Assembly (NCBI RefSeq): GCF_009834365.1 | Contig: NZ_CP041350.1 | Coordinates: 62,001-126,000, forward strand | Length of the DNA: 64,000 nt | Direction: 5' to 3' | Origin: Komagataeibacter xylinus | GTDB lineage: Bacteria > Pseudomonadota > Alphaproteobacteria > Acetobacterales > Acetobacteraceae | In this document: piece after piece, positions 35,504 through 44,046 of the stretch | Position numbering within the stretch: position 1 is the stretch's first letter | How the letters are laid out: each line of letters starts with the position of its first letter | Made by a program: the position numbers and the translations under genes | The notes under the pieces: generated by a model | Databases searched by the model: none | Told to the model about the DNA's origin: nothing | What the model saw: only the letters and a program-made list of their open reading frames with translations

Positions 35504-35886
35504 AGCTGCTTCTGGATACCCATCTGCTTCTCTGGGCCGCAGGAGAGCCTGACAAACTGTCAGAGCGTGCGAGAACCCTGATTGACGATCAGAATAATAT
35601 TCTGGTTTTCAGTGCTGCCAGTTTATGGGAAGTCACCATCAAGGTGGGACTGGTACGTGCAGACTTCCAGGTTGATCCCTATCTGTTGCGGCGCGGCCTG
35701 ATCGAAAATGGCTATGAGGAGTTACCGATCACCAGCCAGCATGCTCTGGCAGTAGGACAACTGCCAGATGTGCATCGGGATCCTTTTGATCGCATTCTTG
35801 TGGCTCAGGCGATGGTGGAAGGGCTGCTTCTGCTGACCCATGATCCTCTCGTGCAGGCTTATCCGGGTCCTATCGAAGCTGTTTGA
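35500..35886 (+). CDS. PIN-domain toxin (VapC type)
   Basis: A 128-residue PIN-domain ribonuclease toxin. The acidic residues expected to bind Mg2+ are in LLLDTHLLLWAA, SLWEVTIK and HRDPFDRILVAQA, plus LLTHDPLVQ near the end. It belongs to the subgroup usually paired with Phd-type antitoxins, as here. Confidence 0.92.
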   Translation: MKLLLDTHLLLWAAGEPDKLSERARTLIDDQNNILVFSAASLWEVTIKVGLVRADFQVDPYLLRRGLIENGYEELPITSQHALAVGQLPDVHRDPFDRILVAQAMVEGLLLLTHDPLVQAYPGPIEAV

Positions 35887-35935
35887 ACGATATTCGTACG
35901 CGCCGCGCCCCTTATGTGTTGAGATGAAGTTCAGA

Positions 35936-36358
35936 TTATCCGGTTTTTAGGGAGCGCTTCTTGCCTTCCCACACTGGCAATCCGGCATATTCAACCGATC
36001 CCTGTGCCATACGGATATCCTGCCTATCTGAATTCGCGCGTGTCAGTAGTAGGATTTCCAGCACTATACCCATCAGCTCGTCTGGGATGCCACCATCCTC
36101 CTCAGAGCTGGTTGTTTCCGGCATTGTGGGTTTGCCAGAAACCTTACGGTCAAGGTCATTCAGCAGATCAGTCACCACCCTCATATTTTGACCGAGATAC
36201 ACCAGCTGATCGTTCATGTTGACCAGTTTGCGGTCACTTTTGGACTGTCTCAAAACAGCGTCCCGAATATAGCCAGACACGTTGCCATCAAGAGCAACCT
36301 CCTGGAGCCACTCTGCTTCGTCTTCGGTAAATCTCACCGTGTATTTACGCTCGCGCAT
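35936..36358 (-). CDS. MobC-like plasmid mobilisation accessory protein
   Basis: A 140-residue protein whose N-terminus KYTVRFTEDEAEWLQEVALDGNVSGYIRDAVL is a ribbon-helix-helix of the type found in relaxosome proteins, followed by LVNMNDQLVYLGQNMRVVTDLLNDLDRKV, similar to MobC helices (NQIARxxN region). Such proteins bind oriT and repress their own operon. No relaxase gene is present nearby, so the mobilisation set is incomplete. It could also be a plain plasmid RHH repressor. Confidence 0.6.
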   Translation of the reverse strand: MRERKYTVRFTEDEAEWLQEVALDGNVSGYIRDAVLRQSKSDRKLVNMNDQLVYLGQNMRVVTDLLNDLDRKVSGKPTMPETTSSEEDGGIPDELMGIVLEILLLTRANSDRQDIRMAQGSVEYAGLPVWEGKKRSLKTG

Positions 36359-36386
36359 AACGGCTCCAGTTCAATGTACATCATTT

Positions 36387-36450
36387 TGTCGGACATATAG
36401 TTACAGAAAACAGCCAAAAAATCAATTAAATGTCGGACGCGCGTCCGACA
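36387..36450. promoter_or_regulatory. Repeated TGTCGGAC operator upstream of the MobC-like gene
   Basis: A perfect 20-bp palindrome TGTCGGACGCGCGTCCGACA lies at 36431-36450, and a third half-site TGTCGGAC is at 36387-36394, between the palindrome and the mobC-like start. Repeated half-sites of this kind suit a ribbon-helix-helix repressor. Confidence 0.6.
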
Positions 36451-36495
36451 CATAAAATGTATAGGCTGCACAAAGTATTTTGTTTTCAATGAGTT

Positions 36496-36516
36496 ACGCA
36501 GTTCGGAGAACTGCGT
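36496..36516. other. Possible oriT hairpin
   Basis: ACGCAGTTC-GGA-GAACTGCGT is a perfect 9-bp stem with a 3-base loop, followed by TATGTGTATAGCC, on the side of the mobC-like gene where oriT and the relaxase gene would be expected. No relaxase or known nic site is recognisable, so the assignment is tentative. Confidence 0.45.
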
Positions 36517-36646
36517 TATGTGTATAGCCAGATTAAGGAGCAAAATCCGTCAGAACAGAGCAGAAAAAAGACCTTTCCCACACCCATTTATGCAGAAAAC
36601 AGCGTCCTCTCTTAGCGAGCGTGAGCGAGTAAACCCGCAAAAAGCG

Positions 36647-36820
36647 AAAACCACCAAAAAACAACCAGAAAAACACCAGTTTGCAACCAAAAAACCACCA
36701 CATTCCATATGAGAGAAGGGATAAAAAAACACCAGAAAAACACCAAAAAATCACCACATATTTTCCTGAAGGGAGATGCCACCAAAAAACAACCAAGAAA
36801 CCACCAGAAAACCACCACAT
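36647..36820. repeat. CCACCA-rich repeat tract
   Basis: The plus strand is almost free of G and T for long stretches. CACCAAAAAACAACCA occurs twice (about 36653 and 36780), AACACCA, ACCACCA and CACCACAT recur, and CCACCACAT ends blocks at both ends. All open frames on the minus strand here are low-complexity Trp/Phe-rich artefacts. It may be a set of plasmid iterons, a partition site or a single-strand initiation site. Confidence 0.6.
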
Positions 36821-37066
36821 GTGACGAAAAAATATGGAATGAGGAAAAGGTGAAGACCCAGAAACACCCGCAGGACAGAACTGTGAACGGTGATCTTGAA
36901 AACGGTTGTGTGGATGTATTTTGGGACGGTCTGGCCGTTTCGGTTTTTCTCAGATGGGAGATGTTTGAGAGAGTGGTATAGGTGCTTTTGATATTTCAGA
37001 TCTGGCACAGCAGCATGTGCCGCAGAATGGTTCTCCCAAAGAGGAACAGTGACATGTGCTCATTGG
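36821..37066. other. Gap without a recognisable gene
   Basis: About 245 bases of plasmid-like sequence between the repeat tract and the IS3 element. I see no convincing gene. Confidence 0.5.
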
Positions 37067-37103
37067 TAATCCCCCCATTTTTAGTGGGGCATTGAATGAG
37101 AAT

Positions 37104-38072
37104 TCAGGCAGCTGTTTTTAGTTTCTGGGCGGGGGTTAGCCCGCTGTTCCCCATGTTGGGTCTGTCATGGTTATATGTCCAGAGCCATTGTGTTGCGACC
37201 TCCTGCACGTCCTGAATGCTTTCAAACAAATACTGCTCCAGCCATTCCTGCCGGACAGTTCTGTTGTAGCGTTCAATATAGGCGTTCTGCTGCGGATTAC
37301 CCGGTTGCGTATAGATCAGGGTAATCCCCTGTTTTTCGGCCCATGAAACCAACGTATGACTGACATATTCAGGGCCATTATCCATTCGGATGGCTTCTGG
37401 CCTGCCACGCCACTCCATAACCTGTTCCAGACAGCGGACAACCCGACAGGCTGGCAGGGAAAAATCAACCTCGATCGCCAGTCCTTCACGATTGAAGTCA
37501 TCCAGAATGTTCAGGAGCCGAAAAGCACGTCCATCCATCAGCCTGTCCGCCATAAAATCCATGGACCAGACCCTGTTGGGAAGGGCCGGAACCGACAGCT
37601 TTTCAGGCTTTTCGCGAACCAGACGCCTGCGGGGTTTAATCCGCAGGTTGAACTCCAGTTCCCGATAGATCCGATAAACCCGCTTATGATTCCAGAGCTG
37701 TCCCTGCACAGTGCGCAGATACAGGAAACACAGACCAAATCCCCATCTCCTGTGAGCCTGGGTCAGTCCCACCAGAAGAGCGGCAATCCTGTCGTTCTCC
37801 GCTGCCAGTCGCGGACGATAGCGAAAGCAGGTCTCGGATATCCCAAAAATCCGACAGGCCAGCGCAATGCTGACCCCATGATGCGCCACAGCTTGTGCGG
37901 CCAGTTCCCGGCGCTGGGCTGGCCGCTTCATTTTTTTCCAAGGGCTTCCTTCAGGATATCCGTCTGCATGCTCAAATCCGCATACATGCGCTTCAGCCGA
38001 CGGTTCTCCTCTTCCAAAGCCTTCATCTGACTGATCATCGAAGCATCCATGCCGCCATATTTCGCGCGCCAC
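37104..38072 (-). CDS. IS3-family transposase OrfB (DDE core)
   Basis: The frame overlaps OrfA; the functional part starts at the slippery A run ([17 protein letters not shown]). The rve integrase core has [27 protein letters not shown] and [16 protein letters not shown], giving the DDE triad, and ends [11 protein letters not shown]. The frame is intact. Confidence 0.93.
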   Translation of the reverse strand: MAREIWRHGCFDDQSDEGFGRGEPSAEAHVCGFEHADGYPEGSPWKKMKRPAQRRELAAQAVAHHGVSIALACRIFGISETCFRYRPRLAAENDRIAALLVGLTQAHRRWGFGLCFLYLRTVQGQLWNHKRVYRIYRELEFNLRIKPRRRLVREKPEKLSVPALPNRVWSMDFMADRLMDGRAFRLLNILDDFNREGLAIEVDFSLPACRVVRCLEQVMEWRGRPEAIRMDNGPEYVSHTLVSWAEKQGITLIYTQPGNPQQNAYIERYNRTVRQEWLEQYLFESIQDVQEVATQWLWTYNHDRPNMGNSGLTPAQKLKTAA

Positions 38073-38233
38073 CGGTAAAACGTGGCGTTGCTAATCCCAT
38101 GCTCCCGGCACAGGTCAGGAACCGGGACACCGCCCTCAGCCTGGCGGATCACACCCATGATCTGGGCGTCAGTAAAGCGATCACTCTCCATCAGAATCTC
38201 CTCAATTCTTACGCTGAGAAAATTCTCATTCAA
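37928..38233 (-). CDS. IS3-family transposase OrfA
   Basis: A 101-residue protein with a helix-turn-helix ([39 protein letters not shown]) and a C-terminal leucine-zipper-like helix ([20 protein letters not shown]). It ends GKK-stop in a run GGAAAAAAATGA, a slippery sequence that would shift -1 into OrfB to make the OrfAB transposase. Confidence 0.92.
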   Translation of the reverse strand: MNENFLSVRIEEILMESDRFTDAQIMGVIRQAEGGVPVPDLCREHGISNATFYRWRAKYGGMDASMISQMKALEEENRRLKRMYADLSMQTDILKEALGKK

Positions 38234-38260
38234 AAGTCACTCTTTTTATGGGGGGATTAC

Positions 38261-39413
38261 CCGGCTTCTGTTGTTTCCAGCCTGTCCTTCATGGCAAGCC
38301 GCCAGGGTTCGGTTATCCGGCGTGGCTCCGTGTTTTCAGGAGGTGGCCGGAAATCATATGGCCTGCGGGCACAGGGACGTCCGATGGCGACCAGCGGATC
38401 AATGCCTTTTTTCCGCAGGTCCCGGACCGCCTGCCCGCTGGCGTAACCGGTGTCGGCGAGCACTGTCTTTGGGAGACCGATCGTGTGTTCCATCGACAGC
38501 ACGGTGCTGGCAAAGGACGGCGCATCCGCTGACGTGGCGACAACGTCGGTTGTCACGATCAACTGACTGCCTTCGGCGCAGACCACGGCCTGGGCATTGT
38601 AAGCCTGCCGGAATTCATGGGCGTCCGAGCGCCGCATGAGGCGGCTGTCGGGATCGGTCAGACTGATCTGCCGGTCGGGTGGTGGTTCATCATCGGGCGG
38701 TTTGGGCGCCCGGCCGCGACGCCCTGTTTTTGCGTCATACACCGCCTTCTTTTTCTCGTATGCCGATCGCGCCGCTCTGCTTCCAGCCGGGCGCAGGCTT
38801 CGTCCAGCTTCGCTTTCAGTGTTTCCCGTCGGGCAAGCGCTTCCGGCAATGCCTGCGGATCGCTGTCTGTGGCATCTGCGTGCTCCGCCTGGTCCATCAG
38901 TTTCGCGATATCCACCGCCAGCTGTTCGCGCAGCGCCCTGATCCGGTCGTAGCGCAGGGAACGGTATTTCGAAGCGTCGGCATCAATTTTCGTGCCGTCG
39001 ATCGATACTACACCCAGACGCAGCAGACCCGTCTCGCGCGCCAGAAGCAGGACCTGCGCAAATGCAGCTTCAATGGCTGTCCGGTTCGTCCGGCGGAAGG
39101 TCGCAATCGTATCATGATCCGGATGCAGGTTCGCCGCCACGAAGCGTACCCCGATGTCGCGATATGTCGCCCGCTCGATCCGGCGTGAGGAAAACAACCC
39201 GTTCGCATAGCTGAAGATCAGAAGGGCCAACATCAGACGCGGATGGTACTGTGCCTTGCCACCCGTGCGCACTGGCACGCAGAACGCACTCATCGGAACC
39301 CGCTCAACGGCTGCGACAATGAAATGCGCCATATCGTCAGCAGGAAGCCACGACTTCAGATCAGGAGGCAGAAGATACGGCTGAGACCGGTCAAACGGGA
39401 TGAAGCTGCTCAT
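38261..39413 (-). pseudogene. IS1182-family transposase, copy 2, broken
   Basis: The N-terminal part (38658-39413, same start MSSFIPFDRSQPYLL) matches copy 1. About 19 bases present in copy 1 (between GCGCCGC and CTGCTTCC) are missing near 38776, which shifts the frame, and the C-terminus is cut off by IS3. DDE blocks of the central part remain readable in the second frame (38257-38742). Confidence 0.88.
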
Positions 39414-39466
39414 CTCACCACCTTACAACCTCACCCCTTCACAGGGTACCCCAACCCGACAGGCTG
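38261..39466 (-). mobile_element. IS1182-family element, copy 2, truncated
   Basis: Only the part from inside the transposase gene to the right end (read inward CAGCCTGTCGGGTTGGG, ending 39466) is left. The left end is replaced by the IS3 element. CTAG follows at 39467-39470 and was itself the target of an IS630 element. Confidence 0.85.
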
Positions 39467-40567
39467 CTAGTGTCCTGATTCTGAAGTTTCGCTGATTTTG
39501 GTAGTACGGAGGCAGAATCGCTTGACGGCCTGCAGGATGTCGTCGGCGGATCTGGTCCATTTGAAGGGCTTGGGCTGTTCGTTATGGACGGCGATGAAAG
39601 CCCTGATGTCGGCCTCCAGGGCTTCGGTCGAACGGTGAATGCCGCGCCTGATCTGCTTTTCAGTGACGAGAGCGAAAAACCGCTCCACCTGATTGATCCA
39701 TGAGGCCCCGGTCGGCGTAAAATGAACGTGCCAGCGCGGGCGCCTGGCCAACCAGTCACGGATCAGCTTCGTCTTGTGGGTGGCATAGTTATCCATCACC
39801 AGATGGATATCGAGGTCAGTCGGCACATTGGTTTCGATCTGGTCAAGGAATTTGCGGAATTCCGTGGATCGGTGCTTCGGATAACACTTTCCAATGATGG
39901 TGCCGGTGGCAATGTCGAGAGCTGCGAACAGTGAGGTCGTACCGTGGCGGGTATAGTCATGTGTCCGCCGCTCGACCTGGCCGGGCCGCATCGGGAGCAT
40001 GGGCTGGCTGCGATCCAGCGCCTGGATCTGGCTCTTCTCATCCACGCACAGTACCAGCGCACGCTCCGGCGGTGCCATATACAGACCAACGATGTCGCGG
40101 ACCTTCTCCACGAAGAGGGGGTCGTTCGACAGTTTGAAGGTCTCTGTTCGATGCGGCTGTAACCCGAACGCTTTCCAGATGCGATGGATCGTTGACGGTG
40201 CATATCCCACGGCCTGTGCCATCGAGCGCAGCGACCAATGCGTAGCACCGCGCGGGGTTTCTTCCAGTGTCCGGCGGATCGTCTCCGCGATTTCCCCGTC
40301 GCCGATCGAGCGTGGTGTCCCCGGCCGGGGTTCATCGTAAAGCCCGTCCAGACGGTCCGTTGCAAAACGCCGGCGCCACTTGCCAACCGTGTTGATGTCC
40401 GCGCCCGTCAGGTCACGGATCGCCTTGTTCTCATGCCCATCGGCTGCGGCAAGGACAATACGGGCTCGCCGCGCAAGCGCCTGGCCCGTCTTGCGCGCCC
40501 TTGCCAGAGATTCCAGTTCCTGACGCTCCAATGCCGTCAGTTCAATCGCAACCGCTACACGTCCCAT
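39467..40567 (-). CDS. IS630-family transposase, copy 1
   Basis: A 366-residue DDE transposase with an N-terminal helix-turn-helix ([25 protein letters not shown] and [22 protein letters not shown]), then [34 protein letters not shown] and the C-terminal [26 protein letters not shown]. The sense frame ends at the element tip (SGH) and the stop TAG is formed by the target TA plus the flanking base of CTAG. The frame is intact. Confidence 0.93.
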   Translation of the reverse strand: MGRVAVAIELTALERQELESLARARKTGQALARRARIVLAAADGHENKAIRDLTGADINTVGKWRRRFATDRLDGLYDEPRPGTPRSIGDGEIAETIRRTLEETPRGATHWSLRSMAQAVGYAPSTIHRIWKAFGLQPHRTETFKLSNDPLFVEKVRDIVGLYMAPPERALVLCVDEKSQIQALDRSQPMLPMRPGQVERRTHDYTRHGTTSLFAALDIATGTIIGKCYPKHRSTEFRKFLDQIETNVPTDLDIHLVMDNYATHKTKLIRDWLARRPRWHVHFTPTGASWINQVERFFALVTEKQIRRGIHRSTEALEADIRAFIAVHNEQPKPFKWTRSADDILQAVKRFCLRTTKISETSESGH

Positions 40568-40618
40568 TCGATTACTCCTGCCATCAGGATAATCATATAA
40601 ACTTCTCGATCAGGACAC
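39470..40618 (-). mobile_element. IS630-family element, copy 1
   Basis: It is 1149 bp with ends GTGTCCTGAT, inserted at TA (39468-39469 and 40619-40620) inside the CTAG left by IS1182. Confidence 0.85.
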
Positions 40619-40794
40619 TAGAGCTTTTTAAGAGCAGATTTGTTTTTCTGGTTTGCCGCAGAGATGATGTTCAGAGCGTGTTCTATGCCCGCGGCATTTC
40701 CATCTTCTTTCGCCATTTCCAAAAGCACGCTTTGCATATCTGGTTCACGAGCGGCTTCGACAGAATCGAATTCGATCAGGCGGTGTTTGTTCAT
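40618..40794 (-). CDS. Small hypothetical protein, C-terminus replaced by IS630 junction
   Basis: A 58-residue frame starting MNKHRLIEFDSVEAAREPDM with helical, charged content (QSVLLEMAKEDGNAAGIEHALNII). Its stop TAG is made at the IS630 junction, so the natural C-terminus may be lost. No function is recognised. It lies upstream of the plasmid repeat region and has a normal amino-acid composition. Confidence 0.4.
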   Translation of the reverse strand: MNKHRLIEFDSVEAAREPDMQSVLLEMAKEDGNAAGIEHALNIISAANQKNKSALKKL

Positions 40795-40812
40795 CCGATC
40801 ATCCCTTTTTCG

Positions 40813-40909
40813 GAAGGGCGCACTTACACAAACTTTCGTTTGCCGTGCGCCGGTTTGGTGCCAAATCCAGAAGGGCGCACTTATACAAACTTTTGGTTTG
40901 TCGTGCGGA
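40813..40909. repeat. Two direct repeats, each able to fold as a hairpin
   Basis: GAAGGGCGCACTTACACAAAC (40813 onward) recurs as GAAGGGCGCACTTATACAAAC from 40870, a 57-bp period. Each unit holds nested inverted repeats: CAAAC-TTTC-GTTTG inside GGCGCAC...GTGCG(CC). They lie about 250 bases upstream of a winged-helix plasmid gene, where antisense RNA or iteron control of replication could sit. Confidence 0.55.
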
Positions 40910-41163
40910 GCGCGGAAATCTCACGAATTTCCAGCGGCCAAGGCTGAGCCTTAGCGATCCCCGAATGAAGGTTCGGCAAGGTTGCTTTTTTTCGGGAAAG
41001 GGCGAAAGGTAGGCCCCAGAAACGGCGAAAGGCCGGAGCGCGAACTCCGACCTTTCAGCTTGACCCGCCAGTACAAGTGGACGGGCCAGCTTTCCGAGAG
41101 AACGATAGCCCAAACTGGGTGGTTCCCTCAAGAGAAAATGGTCAGTCCGAGTGAGGATAGACA

Positions 41164-41709
41164 ATGACCATCGCTTCCAAGACTTCCCGCCCCCTGACAA
41201 AATGGCAGATCATTCGTCGGTTTCAGGCCGTGCTTCGGCGTTTCCGTTCGGAAGGTAAGCTAACGCTTGGCGAGGCTCATGCGCTGGCTGTTTTGCCAGA
41301 ATTCATGGGCGACGATGGGGCCATGTTTCCCAGCCATGAGGCGATGGCCGAGAAGTCTGGGGCCTGTCGTCGAACCGTTATCAATGCCCTGAACCGAGCG
41401 TATGCCCTGGGCATTGTGAAGCACACGCCGCGCTACGTGTATGACCAGGCCCTGGGAAAGCGCGTCAGGACATCAAACGCCTACGAGATCGTCCTTTCTG
41501 CGCTTCATCAGGTGGCACAGGCCGCGCGTTTCCTCATGCGGAGCGTCAGGAACCACCTAAGTGCAAGACCTGCACACGAACGTCCCTTGTCTTCTCATCA
41601 ACCTCGAGACATGAAAACCGGGAACTCTTCATTTTGGGTGGATACAAAATGGGGAGCACGTCAACCCGCGACCATTCGGGTCGAAGGGATATGCCTTCTG
41701 CCGTGCTGA
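41164..41709 (+). CDS. Winged-helix plasmid protein, possible replication protein
   Basis: A 181-residue product. The first 120 residues (KWQIIRRFQAVLRRFRSEGKL, ALAVLPEFMGDDGAMFPSHEAMAEKSGACRRTVINALNRAYALGIV) form a helix-turn-helix/winged-helix region of the kind seen in plasmid replication or maintenance proteins. The C-terminal third is basic and unlike any domain I know; the true C-terminus might differ. It follows the repeat region above and probably belongs to the integrated plasmid. The name is tentative. Confidence 0.6.
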   Translation: MTIASKTSRPLTKWQIIRRFQAVLRRFRSEGKLTLGEAHALAVLPEFMGDDGAMFPSHEAMAEKSGACRRTVINALNRAYALGIVKHTPRYVYDQALGKRVRTSNAYEIVLSALHQVAQAARFLMRSVRNHLSARPAHERPLSSHQPRDMKTGNSSFWVDTKWGARQPATIRVEGICLLPC

Positions 41710-41730
41710 CACAGGAAATGGCGGTATCGT

Positions 41731-42099
41731 TCAGCACGCGTGGTCCAGCAGGCGATGAAGGTAGGCGGCCAGTACAACCGCCTCGTTATGCTGCGTGTCA
41801 CGCGCGCCATACAGCAGGGTGATGGGACCGGCGCGCGCCATGTCCAGCAACTGCTGCACCGGATTGGGATTGGCCTGCAGTTCCGCGCTGTAGCGTTCCT
41901 GAAACCCGTCCCACCGGGCCGGGTCATGCCCGAACCATTGCCGCAGTCCGGTGCTGGGCGCGATATCTTTCAGCCACAGCGTCAGGTCAGCGCGCTGTTT
42001 GCTGACCCCACGGGGCCACAGCCGGTCCACCAGCACGCGGCTGCCATCATCGGGTGCGGGCGGGTCATAAACCCGCCTGACATGGATGGGGTGCGCCAT
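41731..42099 (-). CDS. DUF488-family protein
   Basis: A 122-residue protein of the DUF488 family (HIHVRRVYDPPAPDDGSRVLVDRLWPRGVSK-type N-terminus; WFGHDPARWDGFQERYSAEL in the middle; TLLYGARDTQHNEAVVLAAYL at the end). The function is not established. It lies 2 bases after the flavohaemoglobin stop in the same direction, so it is co-transcribed and probably connected with nitric oxide stress; that link is inference. Confidence 0.85.
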   Translation of the reverse strand: MAHPIHVRRVYDPPAPDDGSRVLVDRLWPRGVSKQRADLTLWLKDIAPSTGLRQWFGHDPARWDGFQERYSAELQANPNPVQQLLDMARAGPITLLYGARDTQHNEAVVLAAYLHRLLDHAC

Positions 42100-42101
42100 G
42101 C

Positions 42102-43310
42102 CTATCCGACCAGGGCCGCATCCGCCGCGGAACCGAAGAATTCGAAACGGATCTGGCTTTCGGGCACGCCACCCGCCTTCAGCGTGGCGATGGCATCACG
42201 CATGAAGCTGTCGGGACCGCAGATATAATAGCTCGCGGACCGGTCGATTTCGTGCGTAAGCCATGCTGGTGTCATGCGGCCTGCGTGAGTGGTGACGCCT
42301 GTGGCGTCCTGTGCTGCCTGCGGTGTAGCGCGGCTGTAGAACAGATCGGCGCGCAGCATGCCCTTTGCGGCAAGGTCGCGGATATAGGGGCCAAAGGCTT
42401 CCGTTGCGGGCGTACGGGTGGTGTGGATGTAACGCACGCCCGTGGCCGCAGCCGCATCCAGCGCGCCCAGCATGGAAATGAATGGCGTCAGGCCAGAACC
42501 CGCGCTGAGGAATACGATGGGTGCGGGGGCCGGGTTGCCCAGCGTGAAATCACCCGCCGGAGCGGAAACCTGCAGCACCGTGCCCTCTTGCACGCTGTCA
42601 TGCAGCCAGTCGGATACCACGCCATTGTCGATGCGACGGACGCTGATGCGGTAGGACTGTGAACCGGGTGCGGAAGAAATGCTGTAATTCCGCCGTTCCG
42701 AGCCATATCCCGGCACGTCGAGGCGGAAGCTGAGATACTGCCCCGGCACATGGCGCATGACGGGCTTGCCATCGACGGGCGCCAGTTCGAAGGAGGTAAC
42801 GGTCTCACTTTCCACCGTGCGGCGGCTGACACGGAAGGGACGCCAGCCAACCCAGCCACCGGGGGCCGCGGCATGGGCCACGTAAATCTGTTCTTCCCGC
42901 CCGATCAGGATTTCAGCCAGGAACCAGTAGGCCTTGCCCCACGCATCCATGATATCGGGGGTTGCCGCATCCCCCAGAACATGGGCGATGGCGCCCAGCA
43001 GGGCATCGGCAACATAAGGATAGTGCTCGGGCAGGATGTTCAGCCCGACATGCTTTTCCGCAATGCGTTCGACCGCACCGGCCATGGCACCAAGGTTGTC
43101 GATATTGCGGGCATAGGCCAGCACTGCAAGCGCCAGTGCCTTTGGCTGTTCCCCGTCCTTCTGGTGCGAAATGTTGAACAGATCGCGAATATCTGGATTG
43201 GCCAGCAGGCGGCGATACATTTCCGTCGTTATCGCCAGACCATGTGCTTCCAGCGCGGGCACGCAGGCCTTGATGATGCTGCGGGTCTTGTCATCCAGAG
43301 GTGACGCCAT
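42102..43310 (-). CDS. hmp: Flavohaemoglobin (nitric oxide dioxygenase)
   Basis: Oxidises nitric oxide to nitrate with O2 and NAD(P)H, in the cytosol. The 402-residue protein has the N-terminal globin domain (MASPLDDKTRSIIKACVPAL; proximal histidine in IAEKHVGLNILPEHYPYV near residue 87), then a ferredoxin-reductase module with FAD motif RRNYSISSAPG, NAD-binding VFLSAGSGLTPFISMLGAL and the C-terminal YYICGPDSFMRDAI. Its place next to the nitrate operon suits protection from NO made from nitrite. An inverted repeat lies just upstream. Confidence 0.95.
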   Translation of the reverse strand: MASPLDDKTRSIIKACVPALEAHGLAITTEMYRRLLANPDIRDLFNISHQKDGEQPKALALAVLAYARNIDNLGAMAGAVERIAEKHVGLNILPEHYPYVADALLGAIAHVLGDAATPDIMDAWGKAYWFLAEILIGREEQIYVAHAAAPGGWVGWRPFRVSRRTVESETVTSFELAPVDGKPVMRHVPGQYLSFRLDVPGYGSERRNYSISSAPGSQSYRISVRRIDNGVVSDWLHDSVQEGTVLQVSAPAGDFTLGNPAPAPIVFLSAGSGLTPFISMLGALDAAAATGVRYIHTTRTPATEAFGPYIRDLAAKGMLRADLFYSRATPQAAQDATGVTTHAGRMTPAWLTHEIDRSASYYICGPDSFMRDAIATLKAGGVPESQIRFEFFGSAADAALVG

Positions 43311-43327
43311 TTTTTCCGATCTTTCTT

Positions 43328-43353
43328 AAAGATATATATTTAGGAATATCTTT
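43328..43353. promoter_or_regulatory. Inverted repeat upstream of hmp, possible NsrR-type site
   Basis: AAAGATAT (43328-43335) and ATATCTTT (43346-43353) form a perfect 8-bp inverted repeat with a 10-base AT-rich spacer, 18-43 bases before the hmp start. It resembles the AAGATGCATTT-type NsrR operator but the spacing is not identical. A second element, TCTTTAAAGA, lies about 8 bases further upstream. Confidence 0.5.
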
Positions 43354-43379
43354 CTGGATGTCTTTAAAGATGTCAATAT

Positions 43380-43985
43380 TTTATACCTTTATGGCCACGC
43401 ATACCTTTTATGCATGGGTCGTTTTGTTGGGTGGTCCGAAAACATCTGCATAATCTCGTACGCGGTGCTCCAGTGCCCAGCGTATCGGGAACATGCTCCA
43501 TCCGTTTCCCACTCAGCGGCATGAAGCCTGCTTACAGGTTGATGGCCTGATGCCGTCCGCATAATCCTTGCAGCAGGGTGATTTCAAATGACCGGCCAGC
43601 CAGTGGGCACAAGCGGGAGTATTCGTGGACCGCGACGGTGTGCAGGAACGGATCTTGGGACGTAAATCCAAGCCAGCGGAAGTGCATGGCGTTCTTGGTT
43701 TCGGGGATCGGTCCAACCATGCGCCCATATGTTGCCTTGCTTGAAGGTGGCGGCGGCATGGGTGTCCGATCGGCCACTTACGCGGTGGCGAAGCGCTCCC
43801 GGAATGCACGCTCCAACGACCGGGCGATTGTGCCAGTGGTATCTACGCAAAAACCGTCTCGCCGGTCATTGCGATCCCCTGCCACGATCTTTTATGCAAT
43901 GTCTCGAAATTGCGCGGTTTGGCAGGTATCTTTTCTGGGACGACGGCTTTGGCTCATATGATTCTGCCATGACAACACGAGAAAA
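43380..43985. other. 600-base region of uncertain coding content
   Basis: Open stretches exist in several frames on both strands (for example 43532-43777 minus, MADRTPMPPPPSSKATYGRM, and 43578-43961 plus), as expected for GC-rich DNA, but none has a recognised domain, and their overlaps exclude most of them. It may contain remnants of a gene between hmp and the nitrate operon. Confidence 0.4.
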
Positions 43986-43990
43986 ATGTT

Positions 43991-44019
43991 TTGACATCGC
44001 ATTGTTCCGCGTGCAATTA
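43991..44019 (+). promoter_or_regulatory. Sigma-70-type promoter of the nitrate assimilation operon
   Basis: TTGACA (43991-43996), 17 bases, then CAATTA (44014-44019) as a -10 candidate. Transcription would start near 44026, leaving about 135 bases of leader that include the two ANTAR-type hairpins. Confidence 0.55.
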
Positions 44020-44046
44020 AATACCAGACAGGTTTCCTGAAAGACG

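Larger units (their letters stand above)
37067..38260 (-). mobile_element. IS3-family element
   Basis: The ends read TAATCCCCCCAT on both sides, inward, over 1194 bp. The flanks do not match each other: the right end abuts the inside of an IS1182 copy and the left end unrelated plasmid sequence. A deletion between the element and the IS1182 remnant is the simplest explanation. Confidence 0.85.

Noticed and set aside
36533..36820. Minus-strand frames rich in Trp, Phe and Val, looking like membrane proteins
   Set aside because: They are the reverse reading of the CCACCA-rich repeat tract; low complexity in all frames and no conserved sequence.
43532..43777. Minus-strand 81-residue frame upstream of the nitrate operon
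   Set aside because: Overlapping frames of similar quality exist on both strands; no ribosome site or known family supports it. It is noted only as part of an uncertain region.
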